64,000 bases of DNA from JANQTF01 sp036835375 (GCA_036835375.1 DAITMB010000004.1:1-64000), one strand, 5' to 3'. Shown: positions 41,419 to 51,214, counted from the stretch's first letter. Translations and numbers: made by a program. Notes: generated by a model from the letters alone, not told the origin.

Positions 41419-43923
41419 TCAATCCTCGTCCAATATTACCTCAATCCGGGAAAGAAGATCTTCCAGGTGGTAGCGTGTCATGCTGTCTGGAGCCTTTTTG
41501 AGGGCACCTTCTATTTTATCCTCTAAGATCTTGATCTCTGCCCTCGACACAGCGCGAATGTCCGATAAGCCCATGATCATTTTCGAAGTGCCAGCACCAG
41601 AAGGGCTGTCCTCCGACTCGTCTTTGTCAGCTTGCTTCTGGCTCATCAACACATGGAGCTGCGTGAGGTGGGCGCGCTGCAAGGCCCGTCGATAGGTGTC
41701 AATGGATTCGGTCGTCCCTAGCTCCGCCCAAATGCCAGTGCGAAGATCATTGTACAGGTCAATGATGGTATAGGTCGCGCTACCGTTCATGGCCTCGGCT
41801 TCAATCAGTCGCGATAGCCTTCCCGGCTCCAACAAGCGATTCACAATACCCTGCTGAAAGCCGCTCAGCCGCTCGGTCATCCCATTTGGCTCAAATCTAC
41901 GCAGGATGTCCTCTCGGATGACCCATGTGGGCGTCGCGAATGCTTCTCGGTTGACGAATTGAACAGCTGCTTGCTGCTTCGCTTTGGGCACATAAGAATA
42001 CACGTACCCTTCTTGATCGGCTGTTTTGAACTGCTCATATACCCCACCGACATTCGCGCTGACATGGCCCATGTAGCGGTTCCACTGACCCAGGACTTGA
42101 CCATAAAGTTCTTGTAAGTCCTCATAATTTTCGCCGTCGGTCGTGGTCCAATCCAGTAAGTTGTTCATGGTGCGCTGCAAGTTGGCTATGCCATAGGTGC
42201 TCGCCTTAACGGCGTCGTCGCCAAGGTCTTCGGTCTGTGCGGAAGGATCCAGCGGGACGCCGCGTTGGCGTCCGAATCGATAGAGTGGATCTCCTTCATG
42301 GGAGCGAATCCACTGATGAAGCACTGGCTTTTCACTTTGAGGGCTCGTAGCCGCTGGAATGGGCTTGTAGCCCCACTCAATGGACCATTTGTCATACACC
42401 CCGACAGCAGGAAAGAGATTTACTCCTTCATCTTCGGGCTGGGCGACATAGTTGAAGCGGGCGTAATCCATGATCGAAGGTGAAACATTCATCCGTTGGG
42501 TAAAAGAAGCGCTGCGAAGCGAATCCACCGGGTAAGCGGAGCTGGACCCCATATTGTGCGGAAGGCCAAGGGTATGTCCGACTTCGTGGGCTGCAACGAA
42601 TCGGATGAGTTCGCCCATGAGTTCTGTCTTGAACTTCACGCCACGAGCATCGGCGTTCACGGCAGAAGTCTGCACGAAAAACCAATTGCGCAGCAGATTC
42701 ATCACATTGTGATACCAGAGAATGTCGGACTCCAAGATCTCTCCGGTGCGTGGGTCGTGAACGTGGGGGCCCTGGGCGTTCTGGATCGGCGTAGTGATGT
42801 ATCGGATCACAGAGTAGCGCACGTCTTCGGGGCTCCAATCAGGGTCTTCTTCGGCTGTGGGGGGGTCTTTGGCGATGATGGCATTCTTAAATCCCGCCGC
42901 TTCAAAAGCTGGCTGCCAGTCTTCGATGCCTTTTTTGAGGTATTCTCTCCACGCAGTCGGCGTAGCAGGATCGATATAGTACACGATCGGCTTCACAGGC
43001 TCGACCAACTCTCCACGGGCAAATGCCTCGGGATCAGAAGGTTCCAGCCGCCACCGGGTGATGTATCGGACTTTCGCAGCCTTTTGGTCTGTAGAACCAT
43101 CGCCATAGTTGTATTGCTGAATGGTGAAGTAGCCCACACGATTATCAGCCAGGCGCGGCATCATCGGCTCCTTTGGTAGCAGGATAAAGGACTGCGTCAT
43201 TTCAAGAGACAGAATATCCACAGGGGAGCCGGAAGGGAGCTTGGTCGCATTGTAGGTCAGGACGTGCTTCACATTCACATTTTCCGGAAATGACTTGATG
43301 CTGCTCACAAAACTGCGGCTGGCATCCAAGCCCTTCACAGCGAATTCTTTGCGCTGATCTTCGTCCAGTGCCCCGATCATCGGGATGTCGGTGGTAAACA
43401 ATTCTGTGACGTCGATGAGATAGCCTGAACTGTCTGGGCTAAATGCCTTGATGGGAAAGACCATGACTACGGGCTCGAAATTATTATTGCGAACGGAGAG
43501 GTAGATCGGCTCCTCCATGGTCGCCACGTTTTGATAAGAGACAGATCTCAGCAGCAAGGTGTTGTCGTGCTTTTGCCAGCGAATCACTTGTTGGGGCCGA
43601 GTCTTCATGCCCGCTCCCCCGAAGGTGAGTCCATCTACTGTCCCAGAGTTGCGGGTGACGATCAGAATCTCCTTTTCCATCAGGCTGTCACCAAGCTCGA
43701 AGTAATATTTGTCTTTTGACTTGTGAACCGTGAACAGACCTTTCTGCGTTTCTGTGGCAGCTGTCACCACGGAGCTGTAAAGGGGGATAGAGTCTGGATT
43801 GACGGTGCTGGCCCCATTCGTTCCTCCCGATTTGCCGTTGCGAGTTTGTGCTTGAGCAAGAGGAGAAAACAACAAGCCCCAGGCGAAGAATGCCAGAAAC
43901 GTGTAACAACTTGTTCTTTTCAT
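41419..43923 (-). CDS. Exported zinc metalloprotease (metzincin; DUF5117/DUF5118 type)
   Basis: This 834-residue protein has a signal peptide (SCYTFLAFFAWGLLFSPLAQ, cleaved near AQA). N-terminal domains of the DUF5118/DUF5117 kind come first: VHKSKDKYYFELGDSLMEKE, ILIVTRNSG, and VGYFTIQQYNYGDGSTDQKA. The catalytic part has HEVGHTLGLPHN at 446-457 (zinc His446, His450 and His456 with Glu447) and a Met-turn SPSIMDYARFNYV. A C-terminal helical region (DUF4953-like) ends in LSDIRAVSRAEIKILEDKIE. Such proteins are common in Bacteroidota and are thought to degrade external or misfolded proteins in the periplasm or on the surface. It ends at the hairpin at 41318-41357. Confidence 0.92.
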   Translation of the reverse strand: MKRTSCYTFLAFFAWGLLFSPLAQAQTRNGKSGGTNGASTVNPDSIPLYSSVVTAATETQKGLFTVHKSKDKYYFELGDSLMEKEILIVTRNSGTVDGLTFGGAGMKTRPQQVIRWQKHDNTLLLRSVSYQNVATMEEPIYLSVRNNNFEPVVMVFPIKAFSPDSSGYLIDVTELFTTDIPMIGALDEDQRKEFAVKGLDASRSFVSSIKSFPENVNVKHVLTYNATKLPSGSPVDILSLEMTQSFILLPKEPMMPRLADNRVGYFTIQQYNYGDGSTDQKAAKVRYITRWRLEPSDPEAFARGELVEPVKPIVYYIDPATPTAWREYLKKGIEDWQPAFEAAGFKNAIIAKDPPTAEEDPDWSPEDVRYSVIRYITTPIQNAQGPHVHDPRTGEILESDILWYHNVMNLLRNWFFVQTSAVNADARGVKFKTELMGELIRFVAAHEVGHTLGLPHNMGSSSAYPVDSLRSASFTQRMNVSPSIMDYARFNYVAQPEDEGVNLFPAVGVYDKWSIEWGYKPIPAATSPQSEKPVLHQWIRSHEGDPLYRFGRQRGVPLDPSAQTEDLGDDAVKASTYGIANLQRTMNNLLDWTTTDGENYEDLQELYGQVLGQWNRYMGHVSANVGGVYEQFKTADQEGYVYSYVPKAKQQAAVQFVNREAFATPTWVIREDILRRFEPNGMTERLSGFQQGIVNRLLEPGRLSRLIEAEAMNGSATYTIIDLYNDLRTGIWAELGTTESIDTYRRALQRAHLTQLHVLMSQKQADKDESEDSPSGAGTSKMIMGLSDIRAVSRAEIKILEDKIEGALKKAPDSMTRYHLEDLLSRIEVILDED

Positions 43924-44015
43924 AAAGTTTTCGTGAAAGTGATCGAAGAAATTTGTCGAGAAAGGATGTTTGAAGAATGTTGAGCGAGGAATATTTGATG
44001 GTTAAACATGAACCT

Positions 44016-44023
44016 CAAATGTA
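44016..44023 (-). promoter_or_regulatory. Candidate -7 promoter element of the metalloprotease gene
   Basis: On the minus strand TACATTTG matches TAnnTTTG perfectly, 93 bp upstream of the start codon. The -33 region at about 44043-44048 is only T-rich (TGTTTTTAC), not TTTG. Confidence 0.4.
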
Positions 44024-44150
44024 TTGTGAAAGTTGGAGAAAGTAAAAACAATGAAGATCAGGTGTTTGAGTTTCTGTGAGCAATGGATACACTACTTCAC
44101 TCGATATGGGGAGAAGAGGGATGACGAAAAAGAATTTCTTGAATAACATT

Positions 44151-45788
44151 TTAAACCTCCCCTTCTTCTGTGGAACACCATTGGCTGGCTAATCTCAGTA
44201 TGGTAGCATTGAGGTCACTACGCTCTACCCGTGCCTGGTCGGCAGTGACGCGCTGAAGACGCTCACTGCGCCGGAGGGTATGCCAGCGATTTTGAATTGC
44301 TGCAATCAGGCTCTGATCCTGCGGATCGGCGCAAGCATAGAGCAGGTCGAACACACGCTCGTCGCCAGTAGCCACGTATTGGTCTGCGAGTCGGAGGAGA
44401 GTAGTAGCGTCTTCGGTGTAGGCTGGATTTTCGGGTAAAGGCGGGAGCCGGGCGACGAATGAAGGCAAAAATGGAATAAATGCCAGCTCTGGCGGAGCTT
44501 TTGGGGATGATTCGTTGATTTGGATGGCCATGATGTCGGGTAATCCGTCGGTGTCCGACAGGCGGCTCCCAAGTGCGACTTGCCATTCCATGGCGACCCT
44601 TTCGCAATCATTTGCAGACTCCGACCAGAAAAGCACAAAAAGTTCGCACTGGCGAATGAGGGGAATAGTGGCTGCTTCCCAGTCTGGAAGCAATTGGCTC
44701 GGGCCTGGTGTTATGGGCATCCACTTCCAGCCTGTGGATTGCAGGGTGGGCTGGAGCTGGGTGATAAAGGCTTCATCTTGGGCAGCAAAAGAGAGATAAG
44801 TTTGATGGAAAATGCGGGCATCGGTCTGCACAAAAGAAGATGTATCTTGCCCCAGGCTGAGGTTGAAGCTGATCCTGCCCAGCGGGCCTGTTGCTCCGAT
44901 GATCAGCAACCTGCCAAATGCCTTGCCCTTCGCCTGCGCAGGGACTTTGACCACATACTCCACAGAAGCTGGCCTCCCAAGCCACACAAGGCTTTGGACA
45001 GGCTCGTCCACCTCCCAATTTTCTATGCTCAGCTGACATTGCAACACGCTACCCCGCTCCAAAGGCGCACTGAGGGTCTTTCCTCCCTGGCGCACCGCAT
45101 CGGGATCCGATTCGCGAATGAGCGCTGCTATGGCCTCGGCTTGCTCTGCCAAATGCGCGAAGGCGGTGAGCAAAAACGATTGTTCCGGCTGGACTTGCTC
45201 TGGCGAATAGACCGTTACTTCTACCCACTCGGCGGTGGCAGAAGGAGCGACATAGGAGGAAACGGCGATTCCGCTCGTTTCTGGCGCTGCACCCGACTGG
45301 GGAGGTGTCATGTCAGGAGCATCCCCGACCATTTCCGCATCTGGGGGAGCTGCCATCGCGGGTGCTTCCTCCGGGTAAGCTTCCCACATCGGAGGCGCAG
45401 ATGAAGTGTGTGACTCTGCGGGGAATGGGCTTTCTTCTCTGGTTGAAAAGTCTTTCGACTTGCGCCAATGTTTCCGAAAGTCATTTTTCGAAGGTCGGGG
45501 CATCGACAAAGTCACAGGTGCCCTTTCCCGTCTTTCTAGCTGGCCGAGGGTCTTCAGTACCCATGTTTGAATGTCTTGGAGCAAGCGCTGAGAAGGCGAG
45601 GTGCCAGCAGCCTCGGCACGGAGGCATTCAGCTTGCCACTCCTCAAGGATGGTCCGGCAGGTCTTTGCCTCTTTTCTCCAACGCGGGTGCTGTGTGCCGA
45701 GCTTATCTAGGCGTTCAGCGAGTTCTGTCAGTACCTGAACGTATTGACCATTTTTCCAGGCGCTGCGAAGGAGGGAGAGAGGAGGCAT
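44151..45788 (-). CDS. TIR-domain protein with effector-associated-domain-like C-terminus
   Basis: The ATG start MPPLSLLRSAWKNGQYVQVL gives 545 residues (a TTG 60 bp upstream is also in frame). Order of parts: helical N-terminus 1-90; Pro/Ala/Ser-rich linker about 95-185; a beta-rich domain about 187-315 (EWVEVTVYSPEQVQPEQSFL, DEPVQSLVWLGRPASVEYVV), of a kind recurring beside TIR domains; TIR domain about 325-445 (FHQTYLSFAAQDEAFITQLQ, then CELFVLFWSESANDC) with Glu401 in VAMEWQVAL at the NADase catalytic position; and a last helical part about 463-540, RWHTLRRSERLQRVTADQAR plus VERSDLNATILRLAS, resembling effector-associated domain EAD11. This layout is that of prokaryotic conflict or signalling proteins, in which TIR cleaves NAD. 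It stands alone and is divergent from the exonuclease gene. Confidence 0.8.
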   Translation of the reverse strand: MPPLSLLRSAWKNGQYVQVLTELAERLDKLGTQHPRWRKEAKTCRTILEEWQAECLRAEAAGTSPSQRLLQDIQTWVLKTLGQLERRERAPVTLSMPRPSKNDFRKHWRKSKDFSTREESPFPAESHTSSAPPMWEAYPEEAPAMAAPPDAEMVGDAPDMTPPQSGAAPETSGIAVSSYVAPSATAEWVEVTVYSPEQVQPEQSFLLTAFAHLAEQAEAIAALIRESDPDAVRQGGKTLSAPLERGSVLQCQLSIENWEVDEPVQSLVWLGRPASVEYVVKVPAQAKGKAFGRLLIIGATGPLGRISFNLSLGQDTSSFVQTDARIFHQTYLSFAAQDEAFITQLQPTLQSTGWKWMPITPGPSQLLPDWEAATIPLIRQCELFVLFWSESANDCERVAMEWQVALGSRLSDTDGLPDIMAIQINESSPKAPPELAFIPFLPSFVARLPPLPENPAYTEDATTLLRLADQYVATGDERVFDLLYACADPQDQSLIAAIQNRWHTLRRSERLQRVTADQARVERSDLNATILRLASQWCSTEEGEV

Positions 45789-45970
45789 AGATTGAAAAGT
45801 AGCCAGATGTCTGGGATTTGGTTCGAGGTCAAGTCTGGAAGTTCGCAATTATTTCCACTTTGCCCAAGCTCCTCATCCCGCCGATCCTGAAAAACCCGAT
45901 GGGGTGCCTTTTTTTTAGCTCATCGAATTAGCTAACTTGAGTTGATTTCTCCAAGCTTCAACTCACCCTC

Positions 45971-46699
45971 ATGTACACAGCTGCTGATCTCGAAAATATC
46001 CTGTTTATCGACTGCGAAACGGCACCGATCGCGCCCTCCTATGACCAACTTCCCGCGCGATTTCAGCCGCTGTGGGACCGCAAGTCCCAGCGCTACCAAG
46101 ATGACACCAAGCGCCTGAGTCCTCAATCCCTTTTTGAGCAAAAAGCAGGAATCCACGCTGAATTTGCTCAAATCGTGTGTATCTCGGCCGGCTATCTCCG
46201 ATTTGATGAAGGGGGCATTCCACACATGACCATGAAGTCCTACTGCGGACCCGATGAGGCTAGTAATTTGAAGGAATTTGGTCGAATGATCGACAAATAC
46301 TCAGCGGTGAAGGATGGCCGCTACCTGTGCGCCCACAACGGGAAGGAATTCGATTTTCCATTTTTGGGCCGCCGATTTGTCATTCAGCAACTGCCGATTC
46401 CCTACCTTTTGCGGGTGCAAGGTCGCAAGCCTTGGGAGACGCAATTCATCGATACGATGGAGCTGTGGAAGTTTGGCGATTACAAATCCTACACAAGTCT
46501 GGACCTCCTCACGGCTGTTCTGGATATTCCCTCGCCCAAGGACGACATGGACGGATCGCAAGTAGCCTCCGTTTTTTGGAAAGATCGCAATTACGACCGG
46601 ATCCAGACCTACTGCGAAAAAGACGTGATCAGCACTGCGCAGGTCCTCCTTCGCATGTCGCGGTTGCCGCTCATCCCGATGGTGGAAGGCGCTTGGTAG
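45971..46699 (+). CDS. DEDDy-type 3'-5' exonuclease
   Basis: This 242-residue protein is of the RNase H-like exonuclease superfamily, in the group of predicted PolB-like 3'-5' exonucleases. Exo I is ENILFIDCETAP with Asp and Glu, Exo II is YLCAHNGKEFDFPFLGRRFV with Asp, and Exo III is YDRIQTYCEKDVISTAQVLL with Tyr and Asp, so the DEDDy set is complete. It acts on DNA ends in repair or proofreading; the partner is unknown. It is divergent from the TIR gene (182 bp between), so a link is possible but not shown. Confidence 0.88.
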   Translation: MYTAADLENILFIDCETAPIAPSYDQLPARFQPLWDRKSQRYQDDTKRLSPQSLFEQKAGIHAEFAQIVCISAGYLRFDEGGIPHMTMKSYCGPDEASNLKEFGRMIDKYSAVKDGRYLCAHNGKEFDFPFLGRRFVIQQLPIPYLLRVQGRKPWETQFIDTMELWKFGDYKSYTSLDLLTAVLDIPSPKDDMDGSQVASVFWKDRNYDRIQTYCEKDVISTAQVLLRMSRLPLIPMVEGAW

Positions 46700-46857
46700 C
46701 CTGAGTTTTTGGATGAAATTCTCGATTCAGCCTTTTTCCTGATTCTGTCTTCCGAGCAAGAATCCTAAAAATTCAACTTTCAGGAATATGTTCATTTCTG
46801 GCCTTTGCCTTTCTCCTTTTTTCTACGGGCCGTTTCCTACTGGTTAATTCATTTCCT

Positions 46858-47211
46858 ATGTCAGAACTCAGCCGCCTGGAGCGCATCGCCAAAAGCTTGA
46901 TTCCCCGGATTCCCCGTGGGCAAAATCGGCAGTACCAACTCGAAGACGCCCGCAACATCATCAATGACCTCGGTCTGCAACTTTCGCCCGCCGCTTTGGC
47001 CTATCTCGTGTCGAATAGCAGCCGTTTGGATGGGTTTCTCATGGATATCTACCATGTGGAGCAAGCCATCGGCAAAAAGGTCGTCACCGAATTCGCTACC
47101 ATTGATGAGCAATATCAGCCCAAGGTGTACGAAGAAGAGGGGAAAATCGCCTTTTCGCTCACATGGAAGGGCAAGGAACGCGTGTTTTCGGAATATGACT
47201 GGGAAGGGTAA
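46858..47211 (+). CDS. Conserved hypothetical protein
   Basis: This 117-residue soluble protein starts MSELSRLERIAKSLIPRIPR and has a helical first half (QYQLEDARNIINDLGLQLSP, then AALAYLVSN). A beta-strand-rich end follows (EEEGKIAFSLTWKGKERVFS). It has no signal peptide or membrane segment. I do not recognise the family. It lies 89 bp before aspS on the same strand. Confidence 0.65.
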   Translation: MSELSRLERIAKSLIPRIPRGQNRQYQLEDARNIINDLGLQLSPAALAYLVSNSSRLDGFLMDIYHVEQAIGKKVVTEFATIDEQYQPKVYEEEGKIAFSLTWKGKERVFSEYDWEG

Positions 47212-47265
47212 AAGAGAGTCATCGCTAGACACCCGAAATCTATTCCCTTCTTGTTTCGATTCTGC

Positions 47266-47273
47266 TACCTTTG
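47266..47273 (+). promoter_or_regulatory. Candidate -7 promoter element of aspS
   Basis: TACCTTTG is a perfect TAnnTTTG match 27 bp before the aspS start codon, giving a leader of about 20 bases. No clear -33 TTTG is seen at the expected distance. Confidence 0.4.
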
Positions 47274-47300
47274 CAGCCACCAATCAGAATTCCATTTTTC

Positions 47301-49076
47301 ATGTCTCATTCTACGGTTTTTCGCACGCACACCTGTGGAGAGCTCCGCTTGGAGCACATTCAGCAATCTGTGACCTTGAGTGGCTGGGTGCAGGGCACCC
47401 GCGACCTCGGATACCTCCTCTTTTTGGATCTGAGGGACAGGTATGGGATCACCCAAGTATCGATCAAGTCCGATGAGCAAAAGGCCATCTATGACCAAGC
47501 CAGGCGCTTAGGAAGAGAATATGTGATTCAAGTGACTGGCGTCGTAGCGGAGCGGGAAAGCAAAAATCCCAAACTACCTACAGGGCTGATCGAGGTGGTG
47601 CCGACAAAGCTGGAGATCCTCAACAGTGCTGATGTGCCTCCTTTTATCATTGAAGAAGACACAGATGGAGGGGAAGACCTCCGAATGAAATATCGCTATC
47701 TGGACTTGCGTCGTCCCAACATGGCTCGCAATATGGAGATGCGTGCCAAGACAATGCGCGCCACCCGAGAGTACTTAGACGGGGAGAGTTTTCTTGAAAT
47801 CGAAACGCCTTTTTTCATCAAATCTACCCCCGAGGGAGCCCGTGATTTTCTGGTGCCTTCCCGCCTTCAGCCCGGCAACTTCTACGCCCTCCCACAGTCA
47901 CCTCAAATTCTCAAGCAGCTCCTCATGGTAGCAGGCATGGACCGCTACTACCAGATCGTGAAGTGCTTTCGCGACGAGGATTTTCGCGGCGACCGCCAAC
48001 CGGAGTTCACGCAGATTGACTGTGAAATGTCCTTCATCAATCAGCAAAATGTGCTGGATATGTTCGAGGGGCTGGCCAAGCATATTTTCAAAAAAGTCAT
48101 CGGTGTGGACTTGCCAGATTTTTTGCACTTGCCTTATTCAGAGGCGATGGCAAAATACGGGACCGACAAGCCAGACCTTCGTTTTGACTGCCCCATTACC
48201 GAGCTGAATAACCACGTGCAGGGATCTGAGTTTGGGGTGTTCAATGCCGTGCTGGCACAGCAGGGACTCATCGCAGGGATTGTGGCCACTGGCTGCGCTG
48301 GCTACAGCCGCAAACAGGTGGACGCATTGACAGAATTTGTGAAAGCACCACAGCGCGGAGGCACAGGCCTCGTCTATGTGAGGTGGGCAGAAGACGGCTC
48401 GCTGAAGTCATCCGTGGATAAATTTTTTTCCGAAGATCAGCTCCGTCAAATAGTCCAATCGGCAGGTGCGCAGCCCGGAGATTTGCTTCTGCTTGTCGCT
48501 GACCCCCTCAAAAAGAAGACCCGCAAAATTCTCGGAGAGCTACGCTTGCATCTCGCCAAGCAGGAAAACTGGATTGACCCAGGAAAGTGGTCAGTGTTTT
48601 GGGTGGTAGATTTTCCTCTGTTTGAAGAGGACGAAGAGACAGGGGAACTCACCTTTGCCCATCACCCCTTCTGTATGCCCCGCGAACAAGACCTCGACTT
48701 TCTCTACACCGATCCTGGACGCGTGGTGGCTCAGAGCTACGACATGGTGATGAATGGCAATGAAATCGTGTCCGGCTCCGTGAGGGTGCACCGGAAGGAT
48801 GTGCAAGACAAAATATTTGACATTCTCGGACTGACGGAAGAGGAAAAGGAGGCAAAATTTGGCTTCTTGCTGAAAGCTTTCGAGTATGGTGCTCCCCCAC
48901 ATGGAGGCTGTGCATTTGGGCTGGATCGGTTCGTGATGCTCCTAGCAGGTGAGAAAAGCATCCGCGATGTCATGGCTTTCCCCAAGACAGCTGGCGGTCG
49001 CGACGTCATGATGGATGCCCCCGGACGTATAGATTTAGCTCAATTGGGCGATCTTGGCCTCCAAGTCAAGGAGTGA
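47301..49076 (+). CDS. aspS: Aspartyl-tRNA synthetase
   Basis: The start MSHSTVFRTHTCGELRLEHI gives 591 codons including the stop, as usual for bacterial AspRS. An N-terminal OB fold binds the anticodon (GWVQGTRDLGYLLFLDLRDR). The class II core has motif 1 around EYLDGESFLEIETPFF, motif 2 FRDEDFRGDRQPEFTQIDCE, the GAD insertion, and motif 3 GCAFGLDRFVMLLAG. Whether it is discriminating or also charges tRNA-Asn cannot be told by eye; the OB-fold residues need comparison. It charges tRNA-Asp in the cytosol. Confidence 0.98.
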   Translation: MSHSTVFRTHTCGELRLEHIQQSVTLSGWVQGTRDLGYLLFLDLRDRYGITQVSIKSDEQKAIYDQARRLGREYVIQVTGVVAERESKNPKLPTGLIEVVPTKLEILNSADVPPFIIEEDTDGGEDLRMKYRYLDLRRPNMARNMEMRAKTMRATREYLDGESFLEIETPFFIKSTPEGARDFLVPSRLQPGNFYALPQSPQILKQLLMVAGMDRYYQIVKCFRDEDFRGDRQPEFTQIDCEMSFINQQNVLDMFEGLAKHIFKKVIGVDLPDFLHLPYSEAMAKYGTDKPDLRFDCPITELNNHVQGSEFGVFNAVLAQQGLIAGIVATGCAGYSRKQVDALTEFVKAPQRGGTGLVYVRWAEDGSLKSSVDKFFSEDQLRQIVQSAGAQPGDLLLLVADPLKKKTRKILGELRLHLAKQENWIDPGKWSVFWVVDFPLFEEDEETGELTFAHHPFCMPREQDLDFLYTDPGRVVAQSYDMVMNGNEIVSGSVRVHRKDVQDKIFDILGLTEEEKEAKFGFLLKAFEYGAPPHGGCAFGLDRFVMLLAGEKSIRDVMAFPKTAGGRDVMMDAPGRIDLAQLGDLGLQVKE

Positions 49077-49301
49077 CTCCCTTTTTTTCGGATTACTCTG
49101 CCACTTTTTCATTCGGCAGTGTAAGCGAATCCCCCTTCGCATACGTCTATCCAGAACGAGATACCGAGAGGGGCTACATGCTCGCGAATTTGAGTAGAAG
49201 GTATTCTGGCTGAGGAATCGGTGATAGATGAACAAGCTGGCAGACGAGGAAGCGAGACCCACTTAACCTGATCACTTCTTCGCAATGGTCACACAATAAA
49301 G

Positions 49302-50063
49302 ATGATAAACATGAACGCAGCCACTTTGAGGAAATGGGCCTTTGCCCACCCGGTGTCCGCCCGCTGGGCGCTTGCGTTCTCGCACATTGTGCTGGGGCTG
49401 AGTATGTTCTGTTATGGACTTTTTGTGGTAGGCACCGGCTTGTACGAAGCGCAATGGCCCCTGTGGATATCGCTGGGCATATTGGCTGGGGTGGTGGTGC
49501 TGATGATTCGATGGAGAGGACGTGCTCCAAGTCGAAAAGCTTGGATGCTGTGCCATTCCGTCACCATTTTTACCATCGCAACCTTGTATATCATCCTTGG
49601 GAGTAGATTTCCAATAAAATACGGAGGAGAGTCGGAAACTACCGTGGTGACACAGGTGATGGCGTCGGATCAGGAGGCGAAGGTGTGGTTTGCCGCTCAG
49701 AAGAAAGCATCGACAGATGATCTAGCCTCACCTTCGTCACGCAAGAGCAAACGAGCACTCAAGCGGCTCATCAAACGTTCACAGAATTCAATCTCTGATT
49801 TGCCAAGGTCGGTCAAAGTGCTTCTAAGCGTGCTGGCTTATGCGATGATACCCTTTTTGGTGTTGTTAACGGCCATCTTTTCGTGCCAGATTTCCTGTAA
49901 TGGTCTGCCTGTTCTTGCTGTGATCGTTTTGATTCTGGGGCTGTTCATCTCTGTGGGGTTACCAATTTTTATCGTCATGAAACTGTGGCCGAATGGAGGC
50001 CTATGGGGAAATGATGACACAAGGTACGACTCTCCAAGGCCCAAGAGAATTGATAAATATTAA
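49302..50063 (+). CDS. Membrane protein of unknown function
   Basis: This 253-residue protein has about five helices: WALAFSHIVLGLSMFCYGLF, WISLGILAGVVVLMIRW, HSVTIFTIATLYIILGS, then after a charged loop of about 70 residues (residues 105-170, with basic KSKRALKRLIKRSQ) LLSVLAYAMIPFLVLLTAIF and VLAVIVLILGLFISVGLPIF. A possible second start is MNAATLR at 49311. I recognise no family. It lies 225 bp after aspS. Confidence 0.65.
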   Translation: MINMNAATLRKWAFAHPVSARWALAFSHIVLGLSMFCYGLFVVGTGLYEAQWPLWISLGILAGVVVLMIRWRGRAPSRKAWMLCHSVTIFTIATLYIILGSRFPIKYGGESETTVVTQVMASDQEAKVWFAAQKKASTDDLASPSSRKSKRALKRLIKRSQNSISDLPRSVKVLLSVLAYAMIPFLVLLTAIFSCQISCNGLPVLAVIVLILGLFISVGLPIFIVMKLWPNGGLWGNDDTRYDSPRPKRIDKY

Positions 50064-50137
50064 AATATCTCAGCACTTCAACCACTGAAGTCCATTCAAA
50101 CTTTGGTAGGGCGTGCGGCCTTCATAAAGCCGATCCT

Positions 50138-51091
50138 TCATTTTTTGCTTTTCTTTAGCTGCACCCATCGAGCATGGGCAGACCTCCCAGCCGTGGCTTC
50201 TGAGCCTACGAGGATGGTCGTCTCATCATAGAAATCTACCGCTTCAAACTGAGTAGGTCGAGGCCATGATCTCAGTCGATAAGACGTGATTGTCCCTTGC
50301 AAATAGCGTCCGGGGGGGAAGTCCCTAAAAATATAGACTGTTGCGCGTGAGCGCGGAAAAATTCCTGCGACCAGTCGATAAGTATAGCTGAGCAAAGCCA
50401 CACTTTCGCCACTCGGCGAAATGGCCGCAGCTGTCACCACGCGATCATCCAATTGAAGGCTATCTACCAGCATGGCGGATTGCTCGCCAGCCTTGGCGGC
50501 GAGGACATAGTGTCGCGTCACATCGCTGCCCTGACCAATTCTATTTTTGGAGAACAGATGAAGCGAATCATTATCCCAGAAGAACCCCTCCATATTGTAA
50601 TTCCACAGGGGTTTCGGAGGGGGGAATGCCAGCTGATCAGGGTACGTAAAGCGAATAGAATCCAGCTTGGCTGTGGAGCGATGCCAGAGGTAAATGGTGA
50701 GGTCTTTTCGACAGTTGCAATTGTTGCCGAAATCGCCCAAATACCAAGTCCCATCGGGACCTACCGTGATATCTTCCCAATCTCGATTGACCGCGCCTGG
50801 CACGTGCACTGAGTCCAGCCACTCCCCGCTGGGGCTGGTCGCGAAGAGCGCCGGCTCCCCCCCACTGTCGTTGTGCCACCACAGGGTGTCGGGAGAAGCG
50901 ATGTACAAGCCCGAGGCTTCATGAAGCACTGAGGGCAGGGAAAAGTCCTTGAGTGGCTGCGAATGGGCTACTGCGCTCAGGATGCAAATGCAGCAGCTTA
51001 GGAGCGAAAGTCTCCTGAGTAACGCTGCGGAAAGCGCCCGAACGAATGTGGTGAGTGTAAAATTCGGGATGAAAACTGGAATAAGGCTCAT
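50138..51091 (-). CDS. Exported beta-propeller-like protein of unknown function
   Basis: This 317-residue protein has a hydrophobic segment at about 22-43 (RLSLLSCCICILSAVAHSQ) as signal peptide; the start codon could be later than 51091. Repeated strands with Asp-Gly turns follow: ASGLYIASPDTLWWHNDSGG, EPALFATSPSGEWLDSVHV, WEDITVGPDGTWYLGDFGNN, and DRVVTAAAISPSGESVALLS. This is typical of WD/NHL-like or SdiA-regulated-like propellers. CNCRK after the second repeat gives two close Cys. The role is unknown. It is convergent with 49302 and on the same strand as the PIN gene. Confidence 0.7.
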   Translation of the reverse strand: MSLIPVFIPNFTLTTFVRALSAALLRRLSLLSCCICILSAVAHSQPLKDFSLPSVLHEASGLYIASPDTLWWHNDSGGEPALFATSPSGEWLDSVHVPGAVNRDWEDITVGPDGTWYLGDFGNNCNCRKDLTIYLWHRSTAKLDSIRFTYPDQLAFPPPKPLWNYNMEGFFWDNDSLHLFSKNRIGQGSDVTRHYVLAAKAGEQSAMLVDSLQLDDRVVTAAAISPSGESVALLSYTYRLVAGIFPRSRATVYIFRDFPPGRYLQGTITSYRLRSWPRPTQFEAVDFYDETTILVGSEATAGRSAHARWVQLKKSKK

Positions 51092-51214
51092 GATCCGTTC
51101 GAATGTTTTTTTGAAAGTACCTCGCCTTAGTTGTTTCCGCGCAGACGATTGGCAAGCGCGTCAAAGTTCGCCCTTCTCTTTCCGACGTGCAAGAAGATCA
51201 GTCGCAGAAATCAA

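Noticed and set aside
44580..45404. 274-codon plus-strand open frame
   Set aside because: Opposite the TIR gene. It is rich in Arg, Cys and His, with no domain, while the minus frame has clear TIR and other domain text.
45883..45918. ACCC-GATG-GGGT followed by eight T
   Set aside because: The stem is only about 4-5 bp and it lies between two divergent genes, where no terminator is expected.
49055..49090. GGAGTGACTCC followed by a T-run at the end of aspS
   Set aside because: The arms leave a loop of about one base, so a stable hairpin cannot form as written; not called as a terminator.
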